This document shows, piece by piece, positions 9,618 through 19,838 of a DNA stretch of 64,000 nt. The position numbers and the translations under genes were made by a program. Source of the DNA: Streptomyces sp. NBC_00539 (GTDB lineage: Bacteria; Actinomycetota; Actinomycetes; Streptomycetales; Streptomycetaceae); NCBI RefSeq assembly GCF_036346105.1, contig NZ_CP107811.1, forward strand, positions 2,672,501 to 2,736,500, in the 5' to 3' direction. The notes beneath the pieces are model-generated. The model made no database searches. It saw only the letters and a list, made by a program, of their open reading frames with translations, and was not told where the DNA came from. The number at the start of each line of letters is the position of its first letter. The first letter of the stretch is position 1.

Positions 9618-10163
9618 CTACTGCCCCTGCTTGTACTCCAGCGCCGCCGCCATCGCGCCGAGCTTCTCGAAGGAGACCGTCCCCGTCACCACCGTGACGT
9701 GACCCTGCTCCTGGCGCACCAGCGCGTCGTACTTGTCGCCGTCCCAGCGCTCCCAGCTCTGGTCCCCGACCTGCTGCGACTGCCCGGTCGGCTTCGCCTG
9801 CTGGGTCACCTTGGCGACGTTCTTCGCGGAGGCGTCACTGGACTGCTCCACCGCCACGTACTGCTTGTCCGGGTCGAGGAAGCCCAGGTGCCAGGCGTTG
9901 GCGTTCTTGCGCTCGAAGGACACGGAGGTCGCCCGCCACTCGGCCGGCAGCCCCACGGGCGCCGCGACCGGGTACGGAGCCGCGCGCCGGGCCGTCGCCG
10001 TCTCCACCCGGTAGTCGACCACGTGCGTCGGGTCGGCGTTCTCGTCATGCGGGACGAACATGTAGACCCCCGCCACGACGACACCGATCACCGCCAGCGA
10101 CCGGACCATGTCCAAGACCGTCTGCTTGCCCTTCATACCTGCCACGGCTCCATAGTCCCGCAT
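9618..10163 (-). CDS. DUF4245-family membrane-anchored protein
   Basis: A 181-residue protein with one transmembrane segment near residues 21-37 (MVRSLAVIGVVVAGVYMFVP) and an outward C-terminal domain containing LPAEWRATSVSFER, AWHLGFLDPDKQYVAVEQS, and GVQ/GDQSWERWDG-like segments. This fits DUF4245, an actinobacterial family of unknown function usually next to glpX. A second possible start is ATG 10136 (MKGKQTVLDMV), which gives 172 residues and is equally plausible. Divergent from glpX. Confidence 0.8.
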   Translation of the reverse strand: MRDYGAVAGMKGKQTVLDMVRSLAVIGVVVAGVYMFVPHDENADPTHVVDYRVETATARRAAPYPVAAPVGLPAEWRATSVSFERKNANAWHLGFLDPDKQYVAVEQSSDASAKNVAKVTQQAKPTGQSQQVGDQSWERWDGDKYDALVRQEQGHVTVVTGTVSFEKLGAMAAALEYKQGQ

Positions 10164-10361
10164 GGGCGGGAGCGATCACCGCCGGGGTAGGGCGCGGCGA
10201 CCTGGCGAAGCTGCTCGGCAAGGCGCAAGATGTCCGCTCAGGCCAACACCCTGACCGATATTCCGCTCATACGTGACCCGCTCTGCTCAATATGTCGACG
10301 TACCGATAGAGTTCCAGCACCCTCACATCCCGGCCGTCGTCGTACAGAAAGGTGCGCTCCG

Positions 10362-11393
10362 ATGACCGAGCACAACCTGCCGCCCCAGCTCGAAGTCTCC
10401 CCGGAGGCCCCCGACCGCAACCTCGCCCTGGAACTCGTCCGGGTCACCGAAGCCGCCGCCATGGCCGCCGGCCGCTGGGTGGGCCGTGGCGACAAGCTCG
10501 GCGCGGACGGCGCGGCGGTCAACGCCATGCGCACCCTGATCTCCACCGTCTCGATGAACGGCGTCGTCGTCATCGGCGAGGGCGAGAAGGACGAAGCCCC
10601 GATGCTCTTCAACGGCGAGCAGGTCGGCGACGGCACGGGCGCCGAGGTCGACATCGCCGTGGACCCGATCGACGGCACCACCCTGAACGCCAAGGGCATG
10701 CCGAACGCCATCGCCGTCCTGGCCGCCGCCGACCGCGGCACCATGTTCGACCCGTCGGCGGTCTTCTACATGGAGAAGCTGGTCACCGGCCCCGAGGCCG
10801 CCGACTTCGTCGACATCAACGCGCCCGTTTCGGTCAACATCCGCCGGGTCGCCAAAGCCAAGAACATGGCCGTCGAGGACGTCACCGTGGTCATCCTCGA
10901 CCGCCCCCGCCACGAGGGCATCGTCAAGGAGATCCGCGAGACCGGCGCCCGCATCAAGTTCATCTCGGACGGCGACGTCGCGGGCTCGGTCATGGCCGTG
11001 CGCGAGGGCACCGGCGTCGACCTCCTCCTCGGCATCGGCGGCACCCCCGAGGGCATCATCTCGGCCTGCGCCATCAAGTGCCTGGGCGGAACCATCCAGG
11101 GCAAGCTGTGGCCGAAGGACGACGCCGAGCGCCAGAAGGCCATCGACGCCGGACACGACCTGGACCGCGTCCTGCACACCAACGACCTGGTGTCCGGCGA
11201 CAACGTCTTCTTCGTCGCCACCGGCATCACGGACGGCGAGCTGCTGCGCGGCGTCCACTACCGCTCCGAGACCGCGACCACGTCCTCGCTGGTCATGCGG
11301 TCGAAGTCGGGCACGATCCGGCAGATCGACTCCACCCACCGGCTGTCGAAGCTGCGCGCCTACAGCGCGATCGACTTCCACCACGCCCGGTAG
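10362..11393 (+). CDS. glpX: Class II fructose-1,6-bisphosphatase
   Basis: A 343-residue GlpX-type enzyme, which hydrolyses fructose 1,6-bisphosphate in gluconeogenesis. Family motifs are [14 protein letters not shown], the metal-binding AVDPIDGTT, the segment [17 protein letters not shown], and [25 protein letters not shown] 10362 has a GAAAGG ribosome site and matches the family N-terminus ([20 protein letters not shown]); the frame is open to 10230 but that is upstream DNA. Its terminator is an exceptionally long perfect hairpin. Confidence 0.95.
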   Translation: MTEHNLPPQLEVSPEAPDRNLALELVRVTEAAAMAAGRWVGRGDKLGADGAAVNAMRTLISTVSMNGVVVIGEGEKDEAPMLFNGEQVGDGTGAEVDIAVDPIDGTTLNAKGMPNAIAVLAAADRGTMFDPSAVFYMEKLVTGPEAADFVDINAPVSVNIRRVAKAKNMAVEDVTVVILDRPRHEGIVKEIRETGARIKFISDGDVAGSVMAVREGTGVDLLLGIGGTPEGIISACAIKCLGGTIQGKLWPKDDAERQKAIDAGHDLDRVLHTNDLVSGDNVFFVATGITDGELLRGVHYRSETATTSSLVMRSKSGTIRQIDSTHRLSKLRAYSAIDFHHAR

Positions 11394-11413
11394 GAGCGTG
11401 CGGCCGGCAGCCG

Positions 11414-11459
11414 ACGCGCGTGGGGCGGTCCTCCTGGTGGAGGACCGCCCCACGCGCGT
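11414..11459. terminator. Terminator between glpX and the WhiB-like gene
   Basis: Perfect 21-bp arms with a TGGT loop between convergent genes; the longest perfect hairpin I found in the window. Confidence 0.85.
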
Positions 11460-11525
11460 GCTGTCCGCTCACGTTCCTTCGTACGCCCACGTCCGGAAGG
11501 GGCACACCGCCTCGGCGGCCCCGGC

Positions 11526-11924
11526 TCACCCCGCGGCCGCGACCGGGCCCGCCCCGCCGCTCTGGCGCAGTTCCGCCGACCGGCGCCGCCGCCGGGCCAG
11601 TACGACGCGCCGCTCGGCCGCGGTCAGTCCGCCCCACACCCCGTAGGGCTCGGGCTGCAGGAGTGCGTGTTCCCGGCAGGCGACCATCACCGGACACCGC
11701 GCGCAGACCCGCTTGGCGGCCTCCTCACGGGCGAGCCGCGCCGCGGTGGGCTCCTTGGAGGGGGCGAAGAACAGCCCCGCCTCGTCCCTGCGGCACACCG
11801 CCTCCGCATGCCATGGACCGTCCTCTTCCCTCGCCGGCACCCGCGGCCTCGGCACGGCGGACGGACGCGCCTGGAGCGTCTTGACGGCGGCTACCTGCAG
11901 GGACTGATGCGGCGGATGCGGCAC
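11526..11924 (-). CDS. wblI: WhiB-family iron-sulfur regulator (WblI-like)
   Basis: A 132-residue protein with the four cluster cysteines of WhiB-like proteins: C44 in EAVCRRDE, and C74, C77 and C83 in VCARCPVMVACREHAL. These bind a [4Fe-4S] cluster that responds to oxygen or nitric oxide. The turn PYGVWGGLT (about residues 93-101) precedes a basic tail, ARRRRR, that contacts DNA. Such proteins work with the housekeeping sigma factor. The symbol is inferred from position beside glpX, where Streptomyces carry wblI; another Wbl name is possible. The first 38 residues are poorly conserved, so the start may lie further in. Confidence 0.75.
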   Translation of the reverse strand: MPHPPHQSLQVAAVKTLQARPSAVPRPRVPAREEDGPWHAEAVCRRDEAGLFFAPSKEPTAARLAREEAAKRVCARCPVMVACREHALLQPEPYGVWGGLTAAERRVVLARRRRRSAELRQSGGAGPVAAAG

Positions 11925-12063
11925 GGTCTACTCCTGACGACGTATACGCGAGCGAGAGACGATGCGTCAGTCCCTACCCGCTGTGCGTGCCCCTAAGCAC
12001 TGCGTGCCGCGCGTCGGCCGCTCCACCGAACTTCGACCGAAACGCGTCCCTCCGCCCCCACGG

Positions 12064-12159
12064 GTGCCGGTCCGCACGCGTGCCCGTCCGTACGCGTTCC
12101 CGTCCGTAGGCGTGCCGGTCCGCACGCCTCCCGGACCACAGGCGTGCCGGTCCTCGGGC
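12064..12159. repeat. Six degenerate 16-bp tandem repeats in an intergenic region
   Basis: Six consecutive 16-base units of the form GTGCCGGTCCGCACGC, with units 1 and 4 identical and the others differing at 2-7 places. The array fills most of the 243-base space between the WhiB-like gene and the DUF1707 gene, both on the minus strand. No hairpin arrangement or spacer structure is seen. Confidence 0.85.
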
Positions 12160-12167
12160 CGCAGCGT

Positions 12168-12854
12168 TCAGGCGCCCAGCCGCCCGCGCAGCTTGCGCGC
12201 GAGGTCCGTGACCCGCGAGCCGCGCTTGGGCCGGGCCTCGATGTTGCCCAGCAGTGCGAAGCCGCGCACGATCACCACCGGCGCCTGCGGGTCGGCCCCC
12301 GCGGCGCTCTCGTCGGTCACCTCGAAGTTGCCGAGCACGCCGCCGCCGTAGCCGCGCAGCGTCACGTTCTCCGGGACGACGATGTCGACGTTGCCGAGGA
12401 CGCAGCTCACGTTGATCTCGGTGACCTGCTGCTCGAACACCGCCTCGGTCAGGTCGAGGGAGACGTCGCCGAGGACCGAGATCGCCCGGATGTGCGCGCC
12501 CGGGCGCCAGCGGCCCTTGCGCGCGGCGGAACTGCAGACGGCCAGCACCGTCTCCGCCGCGGCGCCCTGCGGGCCGGCGGCGGGAGAGGGCGGCGGCGCG
12601 CTCGCCGCGGGCAGCCGGGCAGCGCCGTGTGCCGCCGGGAGGTCGCGTACGAGCACGTCCAGCTCCCCGACGGTCTTCACGGCGTAGAGGGAGTCCAGGC
12701 GGCCGGAGTGCTCCTCGGCGGTCAGCCGGCCTTCGGCCAGGGCGTCGGCGAGGATCTGTGCGATCCGGTCCCGGTCGGCGTCGGAGGCGCGCAGCCCGAC
12801 GACCGGGGGGACGGCGGGCGCGGCAGGGGCGGCGGGGTGCTTTTCCAGGTCCAC
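12168..12854 (-). CDS. DUF1707 protein with LiaF-like C-terminal domain
   Basis: A 228-residue protein if read from GTG 12854 (VDLEKHPAAPAAPA); GTG 12875 would add seven residues. The domain GLRASDADRDRIAQILADALAEGRLTAEEHSGRLDSLYAVKTVGEL near residues 20-65 is DUF1707, common in actinobacteria. A proline/alanine linker follows. The C-terminal half has repeated beta-strand segments ending in ISVLGDVSLDL, VSCVLGNVDIVVP and GFALLGNIEAR, like the cell-envelope-stress domain of LiaF. There is no transmembrane segment. Function is unknown; a role in envelope stress signalling is only suggested. An ATCGCGAT palindrome lies just upstream. Confidence 0.8.
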   Translation of the reverse strand: MDLEKHPAAPAAPAVPPVVGLRASDADRDRIAQILADALAEGRLTAEEHSGRLDSLYAVKTVGELDVLVRDLPAAHGAARLPAASAPPPSPAAGPQGAAAETVLAVCSSAARKGRWRPGAHIRAISVLGDVSLDLTEAVFEQQVTEINVSCVLGNVDIVVPENVTLRGYGGGVLGNFEVTDESAAGADPQAPVVIVRGFALLGNIEARPKRGSRVTDLARKLRGRLGA

Positions 12855-12880
12855 ACCGCCAGCATAACGAAACACGATAG

Positions 12881-12888
12881 ATCGCGAT
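12881..12888. promoter_or_regulatory. ATCGCGAT palindrome upstream of the DUF1707 gene
   Basis: ATCGCGAT lies 27 bases before GTG 12854, inside CGATAGATCGCGATAC, which also holds a repeated CGATA. The position fits a promoter-proximal operator; PadR-type regulators often bind such ATCGCGAT cores. The regulator is unknown. Confidence 0.35.
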
Positions 12889-12918
12889 ACTCCCCGAGTC
12901 GCGAGCGTCGGCGCGGCC

Positions 12919-12937
12919 CAGTGAGCCTTACCTCACA
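12919..12937. promoter_or_regulatory. Iron-box-like sequence upstream of class I fumarase
   Basis: On the minus strand the segment reads GTGAGGTAAGGCTCACT, close to the DmdR/IdeR iron-box consensus TTAGGTTAGGCTCACCTAA (13 matches in the 16-base core alignment) and itself an inverted repeat GTGAG-N6-CTCAC. A -10-like TACGCT follows at 12961-12966 for the fumarase gene. It also lies upstream of the divergent DUF1707 gene. Confidence 0.4.
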
Positions 12938-13024
12938 AGCACAGCCGTCCGGGGAGGTCCTACGCTGGTGGACTGCGCTGCCAATTGGTCGTCAGTGCTG
13001 TCTGCCGAGTGAGGAATGGCCACG

Positions 13025-14692
<1,668 letters not shown>

Positions 14693-14699
14693 CCACCTC

Positions 14700-14732
14700 G
14701 CTGCGCCCCGCCCGTCGTGGGCGGGGCGCAGC
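14700..14732 (+). terminator. Terminator after class I fumarase
   Basis: Perfect 14-bp arms (GCTGCGCCCCGCCC and its complement) with a GTCGT loop, 8 bases after the fumarase stop codon. Confidence 0.8.
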
Positions 14733-14814
14733 CGTGTGGTGGGGCGGGGGTCGGTTAACGTCGGGGTGGCGGGGAGGCGGCTTCCCGTTCACTCCGGTTC
14801 GCAAGGATCCCCGT

Positions 14815-15621
14815 ATGACTGTGACGTCTTCCCACCGCACCGGTCGCACGGTGCGGGTCATCGCCCATCGCGGGGCTTCGTTCGCGCATCCCGAGCACAC
14901 GCTGGCCGCCTACCGGCAGGCCATTGCCGACGGGGCCGACGCGCTGGAGTGCGACGTGCGGCTGAGCGCCGACGGGCGGCTGGTGTGCGTGCACGACCGG
15001 CGGGTGGAGCGGACGTCGGACGGGCGCGGGGTCGTTTCCGCGATGTCCTACGAGGAGCTGGCCGCGCTCGACTTCGGCCGGTGGAAGGGCGAGGAGCACC
15101 GTGGGGCGCAGGTGCTGCTCTTCGAGGACCTGCTCAAGGAGGCGCTGGGCGCCGGGCGGCCCGTCGGGCTGGCCGTCGAGACCAAGCACCCCACCCGCGC
15201 CGGCGGCCGGCTGGAGACCGAGCTCGTACGGGTGCTCAAGGAGCACGGGCTGGCCGACGGCAAGGACGGCCTCGTCGAGGTGATGAGCTTTTCGCGGACC
15301 GCCCTGACCCGGTTGCACCGGCTCGCGCCCGGCCTTCCCGCCGTGTACCTGATCGAGCGGACGCTCCGCCCCCCGCGCCCGCCGTACGCCACGCACGCGG
15401 GCCCGGGCATCGACCTGGTGCGGCGCGATCCGGGGCTGGTGGGGCGGCTGCGGGCCAAGGGGCTCGCGGTGCGGGTGTGGACGGTCGACGAGCCCGAGGA
15501 CGTGGAGCTGTGCCTGCGCCTGGGCGTGGACACGCTGATCACCAACCGGCCCCGGCAGGTACGGGAGCTCGTGGAGCGACTGGAGGGGCTGGAGGGGCTG
15601 GAGGGGCTGGAGCGGCGGTGA
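14815..15621 (+). CDS. Glycerophosphodiester phosphodiesterase
   Basis: A 268-residue GDPD-fold enzyme that releases glycerol 3-phosphate from glycerophosphodiesters. The catalytic N-terminus is clear: VIAHRGASFAHPEHTLAAY (about residues 14-32), then GADALECDVRLSADGRLVCVHD with the metal-binding E/D pair and the second histidine, and AVETKHP. RVWTVDEPEDVELCLRLGVDTLITNRP closes the barrel. No signal peptide is seen, so it probably acts in the cytoplasm. ATG 14815 follows an AAGGA site. The C-terminus carries a short in-frame 9-base repeat encoding LEG units. Confidence 0.9.
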   Translation: MTVTSSHRTGRTVRVIAHRGASFAHPEHTLAAYRQAIADGADALECDVRLSADGRLVCVHDRRVERTSDGRGVVSAMSYEELAALDFGRWKGEEHRGAQVLLFEDLLKEALGAGRPVGLAVETKHPTRAGGRLETELVRVLKEHGLADGKDGLVEVMSFSRTALTRLHRLAPGLPAVYLIERTLRPPRPPYATHAGPGIDLVRRDPGLVGRLRAKGLAVRVWTVDEPEDVELCLRLGVDTLITNRPRQVRELVERLEGLEGLEGLERR

Positions 15622-15624
15622 AGG

Positions 15625-15651
15625 ACACCCGGCCGGGGACCGGCCGGGTGT
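15625..15651. terminator. Terminator between the GDPD gene and the secreted hydrolase gene
   Basis: Perfect 12-bp arms (ACACCCGGCCGG and its complement) with a 3-base loop, between convergent genes. Confidence 0.75.
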
Positions 15652-15671
15652 GGGGGGTGTACGGGGACGGG

Positions 15672-17201
15672 TCAGACGAAGCGCTGGCCGGGCGAGCCGT
15701 TGCAGGTCTGCAGGCGCAGCGGTTCGTGCGGGGCGGCGACGGTCAGGCACATGCCGGTGGCGGCCGCCGGGCGCAGGGTGGCGCCGTCACGGACGAACTG
15801 CTGGTTCGCTCCGCCGTGGCAGTTGTAGATGATCAGGGCGGTGCCGTTGCCGTAGTTGGCGCCGGGTGCGTCCAGGCAGCGGTCCTGCGTCAGTTCGGTG
15901 TGCAGGGCCTTGCGGGTGGTGTCGTACCACCAGCCCTGGTTGCGGCCGCCGTGGCAGTCCCAGCCCACAACCTTGGTGTCGTTGGCGCTGGACCCGCCGA
16001 AGGTGTCCAGGCAGTTGCCGGTCGCCTCGTTCTTGAGGGGCCGGTAAAGGGAGTCCCAGGCGCCGGCGGTCAGGACCGGGGTGCCCGTGCTCGCCGGGTC
16101 GGCGCAGGAGGCTTCGCGCAGGCCGGAGTCGTAGAGCTGGGTCAGACAGGAGGCGAAGGCGCCGTGGCCCCGGTAGTTGGGGTGGAAGGACTGCCGGGCG
16201 GTGTTCTCGTCCCACGGGAAGTGGTCCCCGAGGTCGAGGTAGAGGCCGCGGGCCCAGGCGTCCTCCATGCACACCTCGTGGCCGTGGAAGAGCCGCGAGT
16301 TGTCCAGGTAAGTGGCGCCGGAGGCGAGGGCCGCCTCGCGCATGCCCTTCTCGAACGTGGGTACCGCGTAGTTGCGGCCCCAGGCGGCGTCGGAGTCGTA
16401 GCCGGCGCATCCTCCGGGGAGCTTGCCGGGGAAGCCGGGGTTGTCGTTGAAGTCGGGGCCGATGGGGCTCGGGTAGCCCATGACCACCAGTTTGTAGTCG
16501 GAGTCGGCGTAGCCGGCTTGGCGCATGACCGTCTTGAGGTCGGCGACGGTGGCCTCCACCTTGGGCTTGAGGCCGTCGACGCGGGCCTGCCAGCCGGGGC
16601 CGTACTTGGGCTCGCAGGCGCCCTGGCTGAGGACCCAGCGGGTGACGCAGTCCGTCATCACGGGGCCGAACTGGAGGTCGTCGTTGGCGCCGGCGACCAG
16701 CAGCACCATCTTGATGCGGGTGTTGCGGGCCTTGATGGCGAGGTTGTCGCTCTGGACCAGCTCGTCGGGGTACTGCTTGCTGCCGCCGATCCGGATGTTG
16801 CCGGTGTACCCGCCCGAGCAGGCGACGTTGAAGGTGAGGTCGGCCGGGATGCCGGTGCGGTGGATCGCCGAGTCCGGCGAGCGGTGGCACTGGTTGGCGG
16901 ACGTGTTGGTGGCGGGGTCGTAGTTGCCGACGCCCTCGCCCGAGATCTCGCTGTCCCCGAGCGAGATCAGGCCGGTTTTGCGGTCGGCCACCGGGCGGAC
17001 GGCCGGGTCCCCGTAGATCTTGGTGGCCTCGGCCGCCCGGATGGCCTCCAGTTCGGGCGACAGGGGGGTGGCGGCCGGTCCGGCGGCGGGTGCCGCCTGG
17101 GCCAGGGGGGTGATGGCGGTGACGCCCCCGAGGGCGGCCGCGATCGCCGCGACGGCGGCGACGGTAGATCTGAGCCTGGGTTTCGTACGTGCACGTGCCA
17201 T
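15672..17201 (-). CDS. Secreted SGNH/GDSL hydrolase with C-terminal ricin-B lectin domain
   Basis: A 509-residue exported protein. The signal peptide ends near residue 37 (ITPLAQAAPA). The SGNH domain (about 75-370) has block I LISLGDSEISGEGVGNY with the nucleophilic serine, a block III-like VAGANDDL, and the C-terminal SFHPNYRGHGAF with the catalytic histidine. Residues about 380-509 form a ricin-type beta-trefoil with repeated Q-x-W-like segments (NQGWWYD, NQQFV, GQRFV) and paired cysteines. SGNH enzymes cleave esters of lipids or acetylated sugars; the lectin part suggests a polysaccharide-linked substrate. Convergent with the GDPD gene and divergent from fumC. Confidence 0.85.
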   Translation of the reverse strand: MARARTKPRLRSTVAAVAAIAAALGGVTAITPLAQAAPAAGPAATPLSPELEAIRAAEATKIYGDPAVRPVADRKTGLISLGDSEISGEGVGNYDPATNTSANQCHRSPDSAIHRTGIPADLTFNVACSGGYTGNIRIGGSKQYPDELVQSDNLAIKARNTRIKMVLLVAGANDDLQFGPVMTDCVTRWVLSQGACEPKYGPGWQARVDGLKPKVEATVADLKTVMRQAGYADSDYKLVVMGYPSPIGPDFNDNPGFPGKLPGGCAGYDSDAAWGRNYAVPTFEKGMREAALASGATYLDNSRLFHGHEVCMEDAWARGLYLDLGDHFPWDENTARQSFHPNYRGHGAFASCLTQLYDSGLREASCADPASTGTPVLTAGAWDSLYRPLKNEATGNCLDTFGGSSANDTKVVGWDCHGGRNQGWWYDTTRKALHTELTQDRCLDAPGANYGNGTALIIYNCHGGANQQFVRDGATLRPAAATGMCLTVAAPHEPLRLQTCNGSPGQRFV

Positions 17202-17308
17202 GAACGCCTCCCCGATATCAGTGTTACCCCCGGTATTTACTGGCCGGTAGGGGAGTTGGGAACACTTCTAACAAGACAATTGCTCAACTTTTTGAGGAGA
17301 CAACGAAC

Positions 17309-18724
17309 ATGACCGACGATCAGCAGCCCACGGACAGCGCCGCCGAGTTCCGGATCGAGCACGACTCCATGGGTGAGGTACGGGTCCCCGCACACGCCAA
17401 ATGGCGGGCCCAGACGCAGCGCGCGGTGGAGAACTTCCCCGTGTCCGGCCAGCGGCTGGAGCGCGCCCACATCGCCGCACTGGCCCGCGTCAAGGCCGCG
17501 GCCGCGCTGGTGAACGCCCGGCTCGGCGTCCTGGACGAGGACGTCGCCGGGGCGATCCGCTCCGCCGCCGAGGAGGTCGCCGACGGCCGCTGGGACGAGC
17601 ACTTCCCCGTGGACGTGTTCCAGACCGGCTCGGGGACCTCGTCCAACATGAACACCAACGAGGTCATCGCCACGCTGGCGAGCGAGCGGCTCGGCCGCCC
17701 GGTGCACCCCAACGACCACGTCAACGCATCGCAGAGCTCCAACGACGTCTTCCCCTCCTCCGTGCACATCGCGGCGACCGCCGCCGTCACCGGTGAGCTG
17801 ATCCCGGCACTGGAACACCTCGCCGCCGCGCTGGAGCGCAAGTCCGCGGAGTTCGCGGAGGTGGTCAAGGCCGGGCGTACGCACCTGATGGACGCGACCC
17901 CGGTCACCCTGGGCCAGGAGTTCGGCGGGTACGCCGCCCAGGTGCGCCACGGCGTCGAGCGGTTGCGCGCGGCCCTGCCCCGGCTCGCCGAACTCCCCCT
18001 GGGCGGGACGGCGGTGGGTACCGGGATCAACACCCCGCCCGGGTTCTCCGCCGCGGTGATCGCGGAGGTGGCCGCCGCGACGGGGCTGCCGCTGACCGAG
18101 GCGCGGGACCACTTCGAGGCCCAGGGCGCCCGGGACGCGCTGGTGGAGACCTCGGGGATGCTCCGTACGGTCGCCGTCTCCCTCACCAAGATCTGCAACG
18201 ACCTGCGCTGGATGGCTTCGGGTCCGCGCACCGGATTGGCCGAAATCAATCTCCCGGATCTCCAGCCGGGGTCCTCGATCATGCCGGGGAAGGTCAATCC
18301 GGTCATCCCGGAGGCCGTCCTGATGGTCGCCGCGCAGGTGACGGGCAACGACGCGGCGGTCGCCGTGGCGGGCGCGTCCGGCAACTTCGAGCTCAACGTG
18401 ATGATCCCGCTGATGGCCCGGAACCTGCTCGAATCGATCCGGCTGCTGGGCAACGCGAGCCGGCTGCTGGCCGACCGGACGGTGGACGGGATCACCGCCA
18501 ACTCCGAGCGGGCCAGGGAGTACGCGGAATCCTCGCCCTCGGTGGTGACCCCGCTGAACCGCTACATCGGCTACGAGGAGGCCGCCAAGGTGGCCAAGCG
18601 GGCCCTGGCCGAACGCAAGACGATCCGGGAGGTCGTCCTCGAATCCGGCTACGTCGAGCAGGGCGCGCTCACCCTCGCCCAGCTGGACGAGGCGCTGGAC
18701 GTGCTGCGCATGACCCGGCCCTGA
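17309..18724 (+). CDS. fumC: Class II fumarate hydratase
   Basis: A 471-residue enzyme of the fumarase/aspartase superfamily that interconverts fumarate and malate without an iron-sulfur cluster. Signatures include [16 protein letters not shown] (about residues 110-125), [29 protein letters not shown] and the active-site loop [12 protein letters not shown]. The ATG has a TGAGGAGA ribosome site. Together with the oxygen-sensitive class I enzyme at 13 kb it gives the cell two fumarases with different iron needs. Confidence 0.95.
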   Translation: MTDDQQPTDSAAEFRIEHDSMGEVRVPAHAKWRAQTQRAVENFPVSGQRLERAHIAALARVKAAAALVNARLGVLDEDVAGAIRSAAEEVADGRWDEHFPVDVFQTGSGTSSNMNTNEVIATLASERLGRPVHPNDHVNASQSSNDVFPSSVHIAATAAVTGELIPALEHLAAALERKSAEFAEVVKAGRTHLMDATPVTLGQEFGGYAAQVRHGVERLRAALPRLAELPLGGTAVGTGINTPPGFSAAVIAEVAAATGLPLTEARDHFEAQGARDALVETSGMLRTVAVSLTKICNDLRWMASGPRTGLAEINLPDLQPGSSIMPGKVNPVIPEAVLMVAAQVTGNDAAVAVAGASGNFELNVMIPLMARNLLESIRLLGNASRLLADRTVDGITANSERAREYAESSPSVVTPLNRYIGYEEAAKVAKRALAERKTIREVVLESGYVEQGALTLAQLDEALDVLRMTRP

Positions 18725-18826
18725 ACACCCGGGGGGCGGGGGCCGGATCCGGTCGTTTCCCGTCCCCGGACGAGGCCGTGACCTGCACCGCAGCACAGGG
18801 GCGGGCCCCCGCCCTAAGATCTGCGC

Positions 18827-19609
18827 ATGACAGGTACCGCAGGCCGCGGGGACGGCGGCGCGCACGGCCCCGCGCAGGACGTCACGCACGGCAGGACGCA
18901 CGGCGGCGCACAGGGCGGCCCGAACGACGGGGCGCCCGACGGGGCGTCGGACGCGCGCTGGGCGCCCGGGGAACAGATCCTGTGGCGCTACCGCGACCAC
19001 GCCCCGGCCCGCGCGGCGGGCCCGGTCCACATCTGCCGGCCGGTGACGGTGGTGCAGGACACCGCCGAGCTGCTGGCGGTGTGGATGGCGCCCGGCACCG
19101 AATGCGTCAAGCCGGTGCTCGCCGACGGCACCCCGGTGCACCAGGAACCCCTCGCCACCCGCTACACCGCGCCCCGGACCACCGTGCGCTCGCGCTGGTT
19201 CGGGGCGGGGGTGCTGAAACTGGCCCGGCCCGGGGAGCCGTGGTCGGTGTGGCTGTTCTGGGAACACGGCTGGCGGTTCAAGAACTGGTACGTCAACCTG
19301 GAGGAGCCCCTGACCCGTTGGGCGGGCGGGGTGGACTCCGTGGACCACTTCCTCGACATCTGCGTGTACCCCGACCGCAGCTGGGTGTGGCGCGACGAGG
19401 ACGAGTTCGCGCAGGCGCGGCGGGTCGGGCTGGTGGACCCCCCGCTGGCGCGCCGGGTGGAGGACGCGGGCCGCGCCGCCGTGGAGACCGTCAAGGAGTG
19501 GGGCCCTCCGTTCCGCGACGGCTGGCAGGACTGGCGCCCCGATCCACGTTGGCCGGTTCCGGTACTGCCGGAGGACTGGGACCGCACCCCGGCGCATATG
19601 ACGTCATGA
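18827..19609 (+). CDS. DUF402-domain protein
   Basis: A 260-residue protein. The first 45 residues are a low-complexity glycine, histidine and aspartate stretch. The folded part contains the DUF402 pattern: FWEHGWRFKNWYVNLEEPLTRW, VDSVDHFLDICVYPDRSWVWRDEDEFAQA. The acidic cluster and the W-Y-V-N-L-E core are typical of this family, some of whose members are nucleoside-phosphate phosphatases or RNA-associated, but the role of this one is unknown. No signal peptide. Stands between fumC and the PP2C gene. Confidence 0.8.
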   Translation: MTGTAGRGDGGAHGPAQDVTHGRTHGGAQGGPNDGAPDGASDARWAPGEQILWRYRDHAPARAAGPVHICRPVTVVQDTAELLAVWMAPGTECVKPVLADGTPVHQEPLATRYTAPRTTVRSRWFGAGVLKLARPGEPWSVWLFWEHGWRFKNWYVNLEEPLTRWAGGVDSVDHFLDICVYPDRSWVWRDEDEFAQARRVGLVDPPLARRVEDAGRAAVETVKEWGPPFRDGWQDWRPDPRWPVPVLPEDWDRTPAHMTS

Positions 19610-19838
19610 GACCCTTGATGCGCCCCCGGGGTTCAACCGTAGGATCGTCCTCCGCCGGGCTCGACATCCGTAATCGACGTGCCGCGCAGGGGACTTGGCG
19701 CCGGACCGACGCGAGGTGAGGTAACGAGCGGGACGCGGAACCGCGGGGTGGTGGTGCCCCTGCCGCTGAGCGGGTATACCGCGACTGAACCGAGTTGAGT
19801 GCAGCGCACATCGAGCGCAAACGGACGGAAATCCACGC

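Noticed and set aside
12064-12159. A CRISPR array
   Set aside because: The 16-bp units are directly adjacent with no spacers and no cas genes are present.
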